Source: Vibrio sp. BS-M-Sm-2 | Lineage (GTDB): Bacteria; Pseudomonadota; Gammaproteobacteria; Enterobacterales; Vibrionaceae | Direction: 5' to 3' | Assembly: GCF_041504345.1 (NCBI RefSeq) | Contig: NZ_CP167894.1 | Coordinates: 1,116,001 to 1,180,000 of the forward strand | DNA: 64,000 nucleotides | In this document: positions 7,911 through 18,346 of the stretch, in pieces | Layout: each line of letters starts with the position of its first letter | How positions within the stretch are numbered: position 1 is the stretch's first letter | Notes under the pieces: model-generated | Database searches by the model: none | What the model was told of the DNA's origin: nothing | Seen by the model: the letters and a program-made list of their open reading frames with translations, nothing else | Position numbers and translations under genes: made by a program

Positions 7911-9611
7911 TTAGTTCGCAGGGCAGCCTTTTACTTCTGAACCATTACTCATGTAGATTAGATCACCATCCACTGGTGCATAATTCGCTGCAGTGACATC
8001 GGGGTTCTTAACAAAGAACTCGCGTAGCACTGAGGCATCCGTTAACTGCGTCGATTCAACATCAATTACTGGGTAGTCATCACCACCAGCAGCACTGAAA
8101 CTTATCACGGAGAACGTGTAGGTGTCCGCGAAGTCAAAGCCTTTGCCGTTGATGTCACGAATGGTCACATCACCCAAATCACAGTCTACGGTTAAACTAA
8201 TATTATCCAATTGAGCGTAAGCGCCTGAGCCTGCAGTCATAGTCGCAACAACATCTAAGTACGCTTTCACCTCAGCCCCAGTCATCGTTGCTTTAGTCAC
8301 GAAATTTCCGAAAGGTTGCACAGTCAGCACGTCACGATATGTAACATTTCCCGCCTGAATAGAATCACGAACACCACCAGAATTCATAACACCGAAGTCA
8401 GCATTCACTAAGTCGTAAGTACGGTATGCTTCACCTAACAAATGACCAAGATTGGTTTGCTCAGATCGAACAACATTACGATCACCTTCAAGCTTCGCAT
8501 CGGTGTTTGAAATAATTTCATCAAGCAACTCTTGGCCTTGTTGCTGATACGCGGAAAGGGTAGCAATAACTGTTGCGTTGGGTTCAATTTCAGCTTGGAT
8601 AAACTGATAATCACCATTTTCGTCTTTCTCTTTCAAGTTCACCGGCACTAAGTCGTACTTCGCTAAATGCAGTTTACCGTCATAAAACTCAAAGTCAGCT
8701 CTGCCTACATACTTACCCCATTCATGAGCTTGCATGATGTAAGTACCATTTTGCTGATCTGGCTTACAATCATCTCCCGGATTAAAGTCTGCGTATTCAT
8801 TGCCTTCCATACAGACAGGGTTTTGGGAGTGCCCGCCAATAATGGCATCCAATTGCCCTTCCTCCAGTGAACGAGCAAGTAACACATCACCAGGAGCTTC
8901 ACTACCATGTTGACCATCGGCGTAGTGCCCCATATGCGTGGTAGCAAAAATCAGGTCAACCGTTTCATTGGCCTCGATTTCTTTTATGGCTTTTTTAATT
9001 TCAACTTGTGGGTCGGCAAAGTGAATTGTCGCGACGTTGTCAGGATTAACTAATTTAGCCGTATCTTTAGTTGTCAGGCCAATAACCGCAACCTTTAACC
9101 CATTAATAGTGAATACTTTGTATGGAGAGAAAAGGCGTTCATCAGTAACTGTGTCTCCATCTTTGATATAAATATTCGCCGCTAGCATTGGGAAATCAGC
9201 CAGTTCAGCCTGCATCTCTAGCACATCTAAGCTATTGTCGAACTCATGATTACCTAATGCCATTGCGTCGTAACCAAGAAGGTTCATACCAACAAAATCT
9301 GGTACCGCGTCCTGCATATCAGACTCAGGCACACCGGTATTAATATCACCACCAGACAATAGAATGGTTTCACCACCGTTTTGAGTGACTTCTGCACGAA
9401 TGCTATCGATCAAAGTCTTGCGAGCAGCCATTCCGTACTCACCCTTACTATTCTCCCAAAAACGACCGTGGTTATCATTGGTATGTAAAACGGTAAACTT
9501 GGTACAAGAAGCCGCAGTATCACATGTCACTGCCGTATCATCATTGTCCGAGCCACAGCCAACCATCGCTACGCCGATAGAGAGCACCAGTAAAGACTTA
9601 GTAAAATTCAT
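7911..9611 (-). CDS. ushA: 5'-nucleotidase/UDP-sugar hydrolase family lipoprotein
   Basis: A 566-residue surface or periplasmic enzyme that dephosphorylates nucleotides. The N terminus is a lipoprotein signal with lipobox VGC (MNFTKSLLVLSIGVAMVGCG). The metallophosphatase domain shows HTNDNHGRFW, LSGGDINTG, GNHEFDNS, TTHMGHY and GGHSQNP. The C-terminal 5'-nucleotidase domain shows NSGGVRDSIQAGNVTYRDV and FGNFVTKATMTG. The lipoprotein form resembles NutA of other vibrios more than soluble E. coli UshA, so the symbol is approximate. AGGAT lies upstream of the ATG. The gene is convergent with the marC-like gene. Confidence 0.88.
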   Translation of the reverse strand: MNFTKSLLVLSIGVAMVGCGSDNDDTAVTCDTAASCTKFTVLHTNDNHGRFWENSKGEYGMAARKTLIDSIRAEVTQNGGETILLSGGDINTGVPESDMQDAVPDFVGMNLLGYDAMALGNHEFDNSLDVLEMQAELADFPMLAANIYIKDGDTVTDERLFSPYKVFTINGLKVAVIGLTTKDTAKLVNPDNVATIHFADPQVEIKKAIKEIEANETVDLIFATTHMGHYADGQHGSEAPGDVLLARSLEEGQLDAIIGGHSQNPVCMEGNEYADFNPGDDCKPDQQNGTYIMQAHEWGKYVGRADFEFYDGKLHLAKYDLVPVNLKEKDENGDYQFIQAEIEPNATVIATLSAYQQQGQELLDEIISNTDAKLEGDRNVVRSEQTNLGHLLGEAYRTYDLVNADFGVMNSGGVRDSIQAGNVTYRDVLTVQPFGNFVTKATMTGAEVKAYLDVVATMTAGSGAYAQLDNISLTVDCDLGDVTIRDINGKGFDFADTYTFSVISFSAAGGDDYPVIDVESTQLTDASVLREFFVKNPDVTAANYAPVDGDLIYMSNGSEVKGCPAN

Positions 9612-9844
9612 AGAAGATCCTTTATTAATCGTTTTAATGTCGTTATGGCTGGAAATATACTTAATTAATATAGGGTTATAGTGATCTTCATCTTAATTAC
9701 GCAGCTGAAAATTTGAGTATTTACTCGGACTGTAGGCACAAGCGATTAATCAACAGAAGTCGAATAATTCTGATAATAAACATAAATTTATAAAGAAAGT
9801 GTGACTCAGCCTATTGATACTGCTAACAACAAGGTGAGTTGAAT

Positions 9845-10018
9845 ATGAGTGACGGATATAGAAATGAAAGCATACTGAGTGGTTGAATAAAACGCCGTAG
9901 CATTAAGAACATGGTGCAGTATCCGGATAATGAAAACTATCGCCAGAAAGACAAGCAATATCATTTTACAGACTTTATCCCAATGCGCCCTTTCATAACG
10001 AGGGCGCTCTCTTTATGA
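9845..10018 (+). pseudogene. Short reading frame interrupted by in-frame TGA
   Basis: Within the 504-bp spacer between the nucleotidase and dapD, an ATG at 9845 with a good AAGGTGAG site upstream opens MSDGYRNESILSG. It meets TGA at 9884-9886 and continues in the same frame for 43 codons (IKRRSIKNMVQYPDNENYRQ and so on) to TGA at 10016. A hairpin GCGCCCT/AGGGCGC (9985-10007) overlaps the 3' end. It could be a decayed small gene, a 13-codon leader, or chance. I do not recognise it. The rest of the spacer (9612-9844 and 10019-10115) shows only a 21-codon hydrophobic frame at 10018 and nothing I can name. Confidence 0.3.
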
Positions 10019-10115
10019 TGAACGCAATTAAATTAACTTTGCTAGCGGCAGCGCTTGTTATTCGAGCCGTTGTTTTGGAATAGCAAAATCAAGACTCAAC
10101 ACATGGAGATTCAAC

Positions 10116-11147
10116 ATGGCTTACTTTTCACTAGCCTTCGGTACGGCAACCAAAAATCGCGACAATAAAATCATTGAAGCGTTCTTCCCTAACCCACTTC
10201 TAAACCCAAGCGATGCTCTTGTAGCCGCTGTGGCAGAAGTATCAGGTTACTCTGAAGGCAACCAAGCTATCGAAATCTCTGCAGCACAAAGCGCAGAACT
10301 CGCGAAAGCATTCGCAGCAAACGATGATGCAGCTAACGCATCTTTCGCAGAAAAAGCAGCAGCATCTGAACAGCCACTTGTTCTTGTTGTTCTTGCGACA
10401 GACGAGAAGCCAACATCTATTGCTGAAGGCTTCCTAAAACTGCAACTCATCTCTAACCGCCTAGTTCAACCACACGGTACAGTACTAGACGGCATCTTCG
10501 GTCTACTGCACAACATCGCATGGACAAACGAGGGTCCAATCGACCTTCCTGAGCTGGCTGAGCGTCAAATCGAAGCTCGCCTTGCTGGTCGTGCCCTATC
10601 TGTAGATTGTGTCGACAAGTTCCCTAAAATGGTTGATTACGTGGTACCTACAGGTATTCGTATTGCTGATACTTCTCGTGTTCGTCTAGGCGCACATGTG
10701 GGTGAAGGCACAACAGTAATGCATGAAGGTTTCATCAACTTCAATGCAGGTACAACTGGCGTAAGCATGGTTGAAGGTCGTATCTCTGCAGGTGTTGTTG
10801 TAGGTAACGGTTCAGACATCGGCGGCGGCGCTTCTATCATGGGTACTTTGTCTGGTGGCGGTACTATGGTTATCTCTATCGGCGAAAACTGCCTACTAGG
10901 CGCAAACGCGGGTCTTGGCTTCCCAATGGGCGACCGCTGTACTGTTGAGTCTGGCCTATATGTGACTGCTGGTACGAAAGTTCGCATGCTAGATAAAGAA
11001 GGCAACGAAGTAGAAATCATTAAAGCTCGCGACCTAGCTGGCGTTTCTGACCTTCTGTTCCGTCGCAACTCGATCACTGGTCAAATTGAATGTCTAGCGA
11101 ACAAGTCTGCTGTTGAACTGAACAGCGAGCTACACAGCAACAACTAA
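10116..11147 (+). CDS. dapD: 2,3,4,5-tetrahydropyridine-2,6-dicarboxylate N-succinyltransferase
   Basis: DapD transfers succinyl from succinyl-CoA to tetrahydrodipicolinate in the succinylase branch of lysine and diaminopimelate synthesis, in the cytosol. At 343 residues it belongs to the longer DapD class (Pseudomonas and actinobacterial type), not the 274-residue E. coli type. The C-terminal half is a left-handed beta-helix of hexapeptide repeats (VRLGAHVGEGTTVMHEGFIN, GRISAGVVVGNGSDIGGGAS, ENCLLGANAGLGFPMGDRCT). The N-terminal third is Ala-rich. GGAG lies upstream of the ATG, and a terminator follows, so it is a single-gene unit. Confidence 0.95.
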   Translation: MAYFSLAFGTATKNRDNKIIEAFFPNPLLNPSDALVAAVAEVSGYSEGNQAIEISAAQSAELAKAFAANDDAANASFAEKAAASEQPLVLVVLATDEKPTSIAEGFLKLQLISNRLVQPHGTVLDGIFGLLHNIAWTNEGPIDLPELAERQIEARLAGRALSVDCVDKFPKMVDYVVPTGIRIADTSRVRLGAHVGEGTTVMHEGFINFNAGTTGVSMVEGRISAGVVVGNGSDIGGGASIMGTLSGGGTMVISIGENCLLGANAGLGFPMGDRCTVESGLYVTAGTKVRMLDKEGNEVEIIKARDLAGVSDLLFRRNSITGQIECLANKSAVELNSELHSNN

Positions 11148-11174
11148 TCTAAGCGCTAGATGCTAGAAAGTACG

Positions 11175-11207
11175 AAGCCGCTGGAGTTAAATCCAGCGGC
11201 TTTTCTT
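11175..11207 (+). terminator. Rho-independent terminator of dapD
   Basis: AAGCCGCTGGA, six-base loop, TCCAGCGGCTT, then TTCTTTT. Confidence 0.88.
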
Positions 11208-11230
11208 TTATTGGTATCTAGCTGAAAGGA

Positions 11231-11764
11231 TTACGCTTTCTCTGCGGCTAGCTGTTCAAGCGCTTGAATAGAGGTTTCTGATACTAGCGTACCATCCATG
11301 TAGTAGCTGACCTTGTCGCCATCACGAACACCAGTCAGAACGGCTTTCTGACCATCGTTATAAGTGATGTCCATACGAATCGTGTTCTCATCAATTTGCT
11401 GCATCTCACCCCATTCGATCTGACGATTATTGAAACCAAGTGGGGCTTCTTTTAGTGAATCATCAAGGCTGTCATTCACATCAATCATGGTATCGACTTT
11501 GCTATCAAAGATGTGAGGTGCGCCTGTGAGTGGGTTTTTACCCGCCCAGAATTCGATTGAGTTAAAGACAATGTAATCGGCTGCGGTGGTGAGTGCGTAA
11601 ACCGGAGCAAGCAAGAAGTTGACACCCGCACGAGCGTAGCGGTTGTCTACAACCTCAACGTTGAACTTCATTAATTTACCAGTAACGGCGTTGCTACCGA
11701 CACATCCAGCTAACGACATGACAATCGCTGCCACTGCTACTGCTTTTGTGATTGTTGTTTTCAT
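11231..11764 (-). CDS. DUF3332 family lipoprotein
   Basis: A 177-residue predicted lipoprotein: the signal peptide MKTTITKAVAVAAIVMSLAG ends in the lipobox AGC at Cys21. The following sequence (SNAVTGKLMKFNVEVVDNRY and ARAGVNFLLAPVYALTTAAD) is typical of DUF3332, which is common in vibrios and related gammaproteobacteria and has no known function. Residues 37-75 contain a hydrophobic stretch that may be membrane-associated. It is convergent with dapD. Confidence 0.82.
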   Translation of the reverse strand: MKTTITKAVAVAAIVMSLAGCVGSNAVTGKLMKFNVEVVDNRYARAGVNFLLAPVYALTTAADYIVFNSIEFWAGKNPLTGAPHIFDSKVDTMIDVNDSLDDSLKEAPLGFNNRQIEWGEMQQIDENTIRMDITYNDGQKAVLTGVRDGDKVSYYMDGTLVSETSIQALEQLAAEKA

Positions 11765-11946
11765 AGTTCCCTCTTATGCCACGATGATTGATTCAATTTT
11801 TTGCATAGCCAAACGATACTCTCTGCATAAATGCAGAATTTGATGGCCTAACAAATTGATTCCATAACATTTAGCGTAGTGGAGATTTTTAGAACAGCAA
11901 ACTGCAACCATTAATTTCTTCGCTCTGGTTCCTAAATTTTGAGAAA

Positions 11947-11980
11947 TAAAAAAGCGCAGACCTTTCGATCTGCGCTTTTC
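11947..11980 (-). terminator. Terminator of purL
   Basis: AAAGCGCAGA, eight-base loop, TCTGCGCTTT, flanked by A and T runs on both sides. It lies 50 bp after the purL stop on the minus strand and could work in both directions. Confidence 0.85.
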
Positions 11981-12027
11981 ATTTTTGCTTAACCTAGCCT
12001 AGATTAATGCGGCCTGTAAGAGAGTGG

Positions 12028-15000
12028 TTAACCCACATTCTTACGTGCGTTTTGGAACATACGCATCCAAGCGCCATTCTCGCCCCAACCTTCCGGAGAC
12101 CAAGAGTTTGCAACCGTACGGAATACACGCTCTGGGTGCGGCATCATGATAGTCACACGGCCGTCTGTAGTCGTTAAACCAGTGATAGCGTTTGGCGAAC
12201 CATTCGGGTTGTTCGGGTATTGCTGCGTTTGGTTACCGTTGTTATCAACGTAACGTAGTGCAACCGTACCTGAGTTCTCAATCGCGTTTAGGTGGTCGTT
12301 GTCACGCACTTCTACGCGGCCCTCACCGTGAGAAACTGCGATTGGCATACGAGAACCTTCCATGCCGTTGAAGAATACAGAATCTGACTTCTGAACTTCA
12401 ACGAGGCTGAAACGTGCTTCAAAACGCTCAGACTCATTGCGAACGAAACGTGGCCAGTATTCAGCTCCAGGGATAAGTTCACGCAGGTTAGACAACATCT
12501 GACAACCGTTACATACACCTAGAGAGAAAGTATCTTCACGTTTGAAGAAGTTTTCAAATTGGTCACGAGTAGAATCGTTAAACAGAACTGATTTAGCCCA
12601 ACCTTCACCAGCGCCCAGTACATCACCGTAAGAGAAACCACCACAAGCCACAAGGCCGTTGTACTCTTCGAGTACCGCTTGACCCGTTAGGATGTCGCTC
12701 ATGTGAATATCAGTCGCTTCGAAGCCTGCACGGTCGAATGCTGCTGCCATTTCAACGTGAGAGTTAACACCCTGCTCACGTAGAATTGCCATCTTAGGCT
12801 TAGCGCCCGTGTTGATGTAAGGAGCAGCAATATCTTCGTTTACGTCAAAGCTTAGTTTCACGTTCAGACCTGGGTCTGAGTTGTCTTTCTTCGCTTCATG
12901 TTCTTGGTCAGCACAAACTGGGTTATCACGTAGACCTTGCATCTTATGCGTCGTCTCAGCCCAGATAGTACGCAGTTCAGTACGGTTACGTTGAACCACA
13001 ACGTCTGCACCAGACTTAATCACCAACTCATCAGAATCTTGAACCGAACCAATAACATGTGAGCATGCTTCTAGGCCATTGGCTGCAAGCGTAGAAAGTA
13101 CTGCGTCTAGGTCGTCGTTGCGAACTTGGATTACCGCACCTAGCTCTTCGTTGAATAGTGCTGCTAGCGTGTCTTCGCTATTCTCTGATGCAGATAAAAG
13201 CGCTGCAATATCAGCATTAACACCACAGTGACCTGCGAACGCCATCTCAGCCAGTGTTACGAACAGACCACCATCGCCTTTATCGTGGTAAGCCACAACT
13301 TGGTCGTTCGCAACTAGAGCTTGAACGCCTTCGTAGAAACCTTTTAGCTGTGCTGCGTTGTCTACGTCAGCTGGCTTATCACCAAGCTGCTTGTAAACCT
13401 GTGCAAGTGCTGTCGCACCTAGACGGTTTTTGCCGTTACCTAGGTCGATAAGTACTAAGCTTGAAGCACCTTTGTCAGTGCGAAGCTGAGGCGTAATCGT
13501 CTTACGAACATCTTCAACACGTGCAAACGCAGTAATAACAAGAGATAGCGGAGAAGTTACTTCTTTCTGCTCGCCGTTCTCTTCCCACTTAGTCTTCATC
13601 GACATTGAGTCTTTACCCACAGGGATAGTTAGACCCAGTGCTGGACATAGCTCTTCACCTACGGCTTTAACCGCTTCGTAAAGGCCTGCATCTTCACCAG
13701 GGTGACCTGCTGGAGACATCCAGTTAGCCGACAATTTAATGTGTTTGATATCGCCGATGTTCGTCGCTGCGATGTTAGTGATTGCTTCACCAACGGCTAG
13801 ACGAGCTGACGCGCCAAAGTCTAGAAGTGCCACTGGCGTACGCTCACCAAGAGACATCGCCTCACCGTGGTAAGAGTCGTAACTTGCTGCTGTTACTGCG
13901 CAGTTAGCTACAGGAACCTGCCATGGGCCAACCATTTGGTCACGAGCTACAAGGCCTGTTACCGAGCGGTCACCGATCGTGATTAGGAATGTTTTCTCTG
14001 CGACAGTTGGTAGGCGAAGAACACGGTCAACCGCTTCGTTCATTTCGATACCAGAGCGGTCAATCGCTGGGTTGTTCGCTTTTAGCGTTTTCGCGTCACG
14101 GTGCATCTTAGGGGTTTTACCTAATAGGATGTCCATCGGCATATCGATTGGCGTGTTGTCGAAGTGTGAATCTTCTAGTTTAAGATCACGTTCTTCTGTT
14201 GCTTTACCAACCACAGCGTAAGGTGCGCGCTCACGCTTACAAATAGCGTCGAACGTTGCCATGTCTTTGTCAGCAACCGCCATTACGTAACGCTCTTGAG
14301 ATTCGTTACACCAGATCTCAAGTGGGCTCATGCCCGGCTCATCGTTTGGCACGTCACGTAGGTTGAAGATACCGCCACGCTCGCCATCGTCTACTAGCTC
14401 AGGAAGTGCATTTGAGATACCGCCCGCGCCCACATCGTGGATGAATGCGATTGGGTTCGCATCACCTAGCTGCCAACAACGGTCGATCACTTCCTGACAA
14501 CGACGTTCCATCTCTGGGTTTTCACGTTGAACAGAAGCGAAATCAAGATCTTCAGAAGAAGAACCAGAGTCCATTGAAGATGCCGCACCGCCACCAAGGC
14601 CGATGTTCATTGCAGGGCCACCCAGAACAATTAGGCTTGCACCTACTGGGATCTCTTTCTTCTGAACGTGCTCATCACGGATGTTACCTAGGCCACCAGC
14701 TAGCATGATCGGCTTGTGGTAACCGCGTACTTCTTCACCTGCGTGAGAGTTTACTTTCTCTTCGTAAGTACGGAAGTAACCTAGTAGGTTTGGACGACCA
14801 AATTCGTTGTTGAATGCCGCGCCACCAAGAGGACCTTCAAGCATGATATCCAAAGCAGTAACGATACGGCTTGGCTTGCCAAAGTCAGTTTCCCAAGGTT
14901 GAACGAAGTTCGGGATCTTAAGGTTAGATACAGAGAACGCCACCAGACCAGCTTTTGGTTTACCACCAATACCTGTTGCGCCTTCATCACGGATTTCACC

Positions 15001-15942
15001 GCCTGAACCTGTAGATGCGCCCGGCCATGGAGAGATTGCCGTTGGGTGGTTGTGCGTTTCAACTTTCATCAAGATGTGTGTTTTCTCTTGGTGGTAGTTG
15101 TACTGACGAGTTTCTGGATCTGGGAAGAAACGACCGACTTCAGAGCCAGTCATAACTGCTGCGTTATCTTTATATGCAGAAAGTACGTTATCAGGAGTAA
15201 CTTCAAACGTATTTTTGATCATTTTAAACAGTGATTTTTCTTGCTTAACGCCGTCGATAGTCCAGTCAGCGTTAAAGATCTTGTGACGACAGTGCTCTGA
15301 GTTCGCTTGTGCAAACATCATTAGCTCGATGTCAGTCGGGTTACGACCTAGCTTCTCAGTGAAGCTTTCAAGAAGGTAATCAATCTCATCTTCTGCAAGA
15401 GCAAGACCTAGGGTAACGTTTGCTTTTTCAAGCGCTTTACGTCCGCCAGCTAATAGGTCAACTTCCGCATAAGGAGCAGGCTCAGCAACAGTGAAAAGCG
15501 CCGCCGCTGATTCGAAGTCAGTGAAAACGACTTCCATCATACGGTCGTGCAGGATTGCTTTCAGCTCAACAAGTTGAAGCTCAGAAAGTTCAGCAGAGGT
15601 TTCAATGTAGAAAGCAGTACCGCGCTCTAGACGTGACACTTTAGCCAGTCCACAGTTATGTGCGATATCTGTTGATTTTGAAGACCAAGGCGAGATAGTG
15701 CCCGGGCGTGGCGTTGCAAGCAGCAGTAAACCTTCAGGTTCATGCTCTTCAATCGTTGGACCGTAAGTCAGTAGCTTTTCTAGCTTCTCAACTTCAGACT
15801 CATCTAGGTCTGCCGTTAGATCAGCAAAGTGGGCAAACTCAGCGTAAATACCTGTTACAGGTAAGCTTAATTCACGACAAAGCTCTAAAAGCTTGTTAAC
15901 ACGAAACTCAGATAGAGCTGGGGAGCCACGCAAAATTCTCAT
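12028..15942 (-). CDS. purL: Phosphoribosylformylglycinamidine synthase
   Basis: A 1,304-residue single-chain PurL, the large FGAM synthase of gammaproteobacteria. It converts FGAR, glutamine and ATP to FGAM in purine synthesis. Order of parts: PurS-like N terminus, linker, two ATP-binding AIR-synthase-like halves ([31 protein letters not shown]; later [28 protein letters not shown]), then the glutaminase domain with nucleophile VCNGCQML and C-terminal MPHPERVFR. Length is within a few residues of E. coli PurL. A PurR-type operator lies about 180 bp upstream. Confidence 0.98.
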   Translation of the reverse strand: MRILRGSPALSEFRVNKLLELCRELSLPVTGIYAEFAHFADLTADLDESEVEKLEKLLTYGPTIEEHEPEGLLLLATPRPGTISPWSSKSTDIAHNCGLAKVSRLERGTAFYIETSAELSELQLVELKAILHDRMMEVVFTDFESAAALFTVAEPAPYAEVDLLAGGRKALEKANVTLGLALAEDEIDYLLESFTEKLGRNPTDIELMMFAQANSEHCRHKIFNADWTIDGVKQEKSLFKMIKNTFEVTPDNVLSAYKDNAAVMTGSEVGRFFPDPETRQYNYHQEKTHILMKVETHNHPTAISPWPGASTGSGGEIRDEGATGIGGKPKAGLVAFSVSNLKIPNFVQPWETDFGKPSRIVTALDIMLEGPLGGAAFNNEFGRPNLLGYFRTYEEKVNSHAGEEVRGYHKPIMLAGGLGNIRDEHVQKKEIPVGASLIVLGGPAMNIGLGGGAASSMDSGSSSEDLDFASVQRENPEMERRCQEVIDRCWQLGDANPIAFIHDVGAGGISNALPELVDDGERGGIFNLRDVPNDEPGMSPLEIWCNESQERYVMAVADKDMATFDAICKRERAPYAVVGKATEERDLKLEDSHFDNTPIDMPMDILLGKTPKMHRDAKTLKANNPAIDRSGIEMNEAVDRVLRLPTVAEKTFLITIGDRSVTGLVARDQMVGPWQVPVANCAVTAASYDSYHGEAMSLGERTPVALLDFGASARLAVGEAITNIAATNIGDIKHIKLSANWMSPAGHPGEDAGLYEAVKAVGEELCPALGLTIPVGKDSMSMKTKWEENGEQKEVTSPLSLVITAFARVEDVRKTITPQLRTDKGASSLVLIDLGNGKNRLGATALAQVYKQLGDKPADVDNAAQLKGFYEGVQALVANDQVVAYHDKGDGGLFVTLAEMAFAGHCGVNADIAALLSASENSEDTLAALFNEELGAVIQVRNDDLDAVLSTLAANGLEACSHVIGSVQDSDELVIKSGADVVVQRNRTELRTIWAETTHKMQGLRDNPVCADQEHEAKKDNSDPGLNVKLSFDVNEDIAAPYINTGAKPKMAILREQGVNSHVEMAAAFDRAGFEATDIHMSDILTGQAVLEEYNGLVACGGFSYGDVLGAGEGWAKSVLFNDSTRDQFENFFKREDTFSLGVCNGCQMLSNLRELIPGAEYWPRFVRNESERFEARFSLVEVQKSDSVFFNGMEGSRMPIAVSHGEGRVEVRDNDHLNAIENSGTVALRYVDNNGNQTQQYPNNPNGSPNAITGLTTTDGRVTIMMPHPERVFRTVANSWSPEGWGENGAWMRMFQNARKNVG

Positions 15943-16118
15943 GTGCTTACGTCTCTTATGCAGTTGATTAAGGTAGTATTGGAATAAATTCAGTGGGTTA
16001 TAGGAGCAACCTAACTGTTTTCTTCGAAGCTATTCCCGAAGGTTGCCAAACCTATGCCGATTCCACCTCTTCAATGCGAGCGCATTATAAAGCATTTCTT
16101 TTTGTGACGTAACACCAA

Positions 16119-16134
16119 AAGCAACCGTTTGCGT
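16119..16134. promoter_or_regulatory. PurR operator upstream of purL
   Basis: AAGCAACCGTTTGCGT matches the PurR consensus ACGCAAACGTTTGCGT at 14 of 16 positions. It sits between divergent purL and mltF, 177 bp from the purL start. Repression by PurR is established for E. coli purL. Confidence 0.75.
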
Positions 16135-16270
16135 GATTTTTTTATCTTTCTCCGTAAATGGTACTTTTGCTGCATTTATCACCACTTTTACAACTGTTTA
16201 ATTAAACCTGCTTTGCCAGCCTTGCGGGGTTTGGTATAAAGGGGCTTCCACTTTTCGAGATTTCATTTTG

Positions 16271-17839
16271 ATGCCTAAATTTACGCTCATCTTTTCGTCT
16301 AAGTTCCTTCTGCTCACCATCGCCCTAGTTGGGTTGGCTGGATGTCAGATTGAATCTGAACCTAAAAGTGTCCTTGAGCAGATACGAGATCGTGGCGTTC
16401 TTCGTGTCGGCACCCTAAATAACCAACTCTCTTATTACATCGGTCCTGATGGCCCTGCCGGCTTAGATTACGAATTAGCTCGTGAGTTTGCGCAAGAGCT
16501 TGGTGTAAAGCTTGAGGTTAAACCCGCTTACCGTTTGTCTGGCTTGTTCCCTGCACTGCAGAAAGGTGAGATCGATCTTATCGCGACTGGCTTAACGCAA
16601 AATAACAACCTGACACGCGCTTATCGCGCCGCACCTGCTTATTACTATGTAAGCCAACAAGTCGTGTACAAGAAAGGTCAATGGCGACCAAGAAACCTCG
16701 ATCAACTGATCAAGTTTGAGAACGAGCGTCAGGCCGAATTTGTAAAAGAACAATCTGAATCAGAAGAAACGGCATCAAATGAAACACTGACGCCATCTTT
16801 AGTTGTGGTGAAAGACTCACACTTTGAACCAACACTAAAACAGCTTCAGAACATACACGATGACTTTATCTACGATGCGGTCGGTAATGCGGACATCAAT
16901 GACCTGCTAAAAGAAGTATCAACCGGAGAGCGACTGTTTACCGTTGCAGACTCCATTGAGCTCTCGTTGGCGCAGCGTTTATACCCTGATGTAGCTTTGG
17001 CTTTTGAACTAACAGAAGACCAACCTATCTCTTGGTACTTAGAGCGTTCAGAAGATGAGAGTCTGTATGCATTGCTGATTGAGTTCTTCGGTAACCTTAA
17101 ACAGTCTGGTGAACTGGCTTCATTGGAAGAGAAATACATCGGCCACATTGGTACCTTTGACTACGTTGATACTCGTGCCTTTATCCGCGCATTGGATAGC
17201 AAGCTACCTAAATGGTCACCACTATTTCAGCAATACTCGCAAGAATTTGATTGGCGCTTGATTGCTGCTTTGGCATACCAAGAGTCACACTGGAACCCAG
17301 TCGCGCGTTCTCCTACTGGTGTTCGAGGCATGATGATGTTGACGCTGCCAACCGCGAAGAGCGTAGGTGTTACCAATCGTCTTGACCCGAAACAGTCAGT
17401 ACAAGGCGGTGTCGAGTACCTGCGCCGTATCGTTAACCGAGTTCCAGACTCTATTACTCAACATGAAAAGATCTGGTTTGCCCTCGCGTCATATAACGTA
17501 GGTTACGGTCACATGATGGATGCTCGCCGCTTAACCAAAGCACAAGGCGGCAACCCTGACGCTTGGGGTGATGTAAAAGATCGACTTCCTCTGTTGAGAC
17601 AGAAGAAGTACTACAGCCAAACTCGATACGGCTATGCGCGTGGTGATGAAGCAAGGAATTACGTTGAGAACATTCGCCGCTATTACCAGAGCATTATTGG
17701 CCATGTAAATCAGCGTAATAAAGAACAAGAAGCAAGCCTTGAAGGTTTGGTGGTGATCCCACCTTTAGAAACCTCAGGTGCTGAATCAAGTATCAGCGCA
17801 GCTCAATCGACAGTAAGCAGTTCTGAGCCTTCGCAGTAA
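16271..17839 (+). CDS. mltF: Membrane-bound lytic murein transglycosylase F
   Basis: A 522-residue outer-membrane-anchored lytic transglycosylase. The N terminus carries a lipoprotein signal (ALVGLAGC). Residues about 30-300 form the solute-binding-protein family 3 domain (IRDRGVLRVGTLNNQLSYY, PAGLDYELAREFAQELGV). The C-terminal goose-lysozyme-like SLT domain holds the catalytic Glu in ALAYQESHWNP, followed by SPTGVRGMMMLT and ALASYNVGYGH. The ATG at 16271 is preferred over the in-frame TTG one codon upstream. It is divergent from purL, a common arrangement in gammaproteobacteria. Confidence 0.95.
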   Translation: MPKFTLIFSSKFLLLTIALVGLAGCQIESEPKSVLEQIRDRGVLRVGTLNNQLSYYIGPDGPAGLDYELAREFAQELGVKLEVKPAYRLSGLFPALQKGEIDLIATGLTQNNNLTRAYRAAPAYYYVSQQVVYKKGQWRPRNLDQLIKFENERQAEFVKEQSESEETASNETLTPSLVVVKDSHFEPTLKQLQNIHDDFIYDAVGNADINDLLKEVSTGERLFTVADSIELSLAQRLYPDVALAFELTEDQPISWYLERSEDESLYALLIEFFGNLKQSGELASLEEKYIGHIGTFDYVDTRAFIRALDSKLPKWSPLFQQYSQEFDWRLIAALAYQESHWNPVARSPTGVRGMMMLTLPTAKSVGVTNRLDPKQSVQGGVEYLRRIVNRVPDSITQHEKIWFALASYNVGYGHMMDARRLTKAQGGNPDAWGDVKDRLPLLRQKKYYSQTRYGYARGDEARNYVENIRRYYQSIIGHVNQRNKEQEASLEGLVVIPPLETSGAESSISAAQSTVSSSEPSQ

Positions 17840-17843
17840 AACC

Positions 17844-17878
17844 AAAAGAGCAATGCCATCTAGCATTGCTCTTTTTTA
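17844..17878 (+). terminator. Rho-independent terminator of mltF
   Basis: AGAGCAATGC, loop CATCTA, GCATTGCTCT, then TTTTTATT, just after the stop. Confidence 0.9.
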
Positions 17879-17879
17879 T

Positions 17880-18153
17880 TACTTTTTTCGACTCTTCTTT
17901 CGTCGCTACGGGATAAGGGACGCAAGCAGGAAAATAATGGTGAGATCTCGAGTGTCATATTGCAGTAACAATCGAACCTTATAACGGCACACCACAATCA
18001 AGATTATGCTCTGCTGCACTGCGATGCTGGCTTTAGACTAGAACAGCTCTTCTAAGTAAGCCAAGTGTGCGACAGGCCAAACAAACGAATAACACTATAA
18101 TTAAATCGTTAGTCCAAACTAAAAAGTCAGACGACACATAGGAAATCATTGAA
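17880..18153. other. Intergenic region without recognised feature
   Basis: About 270 bases between the mltF terminator and the small basic gene. I see no gene, repeat or RNA family here; it may hold the promoter of the small gene. Confidence 0.4.
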
Positions 18154-18285
18154 ATGATGAAGAAACTGAAATCGAAACGCCTTGATAAGACCGTTGCTGC
18201 AAACCGTCGTAAGCGTATGCTTTCAAATAATAAGAAGAAGATCATTTGGCGCAATCGCGCTTTCATGCAGATGATTGCTGAGTAA
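18154..18285 (+). CDS. Small very basic protein, unknown
   Basis: A 43-codon frame: MMKKLKSKRL, then DKTVAANRRK, RMLSNNKKKI and IWRNRAFMQMIAE. Sixteen of 43 residues are Lys or Arg and only three are acidic, so it would bind RNA or DNA or the ribosome. AGGA lies about ten bases upstream of the first ATG. The frame is fully open, its codon use looks like the neighbours, and it is followed by hairpins. It is convergent with tadA. I do not recognise the family; it is not E. coli Sra. The evidence for coding is composition and the ribosome site only. Confidence 0.55.
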   Translation: MMKKLKSKRLDKTVAANRRKRMLSNNKKKIIWRNRAFMQMIAE

Positions 18286-18346
18286 ATGTAATTACCAAGT
18301 CAGTTTGCTTGGCACTCGTGCGATTGAGAGTGCCGATAGCTCGCTG

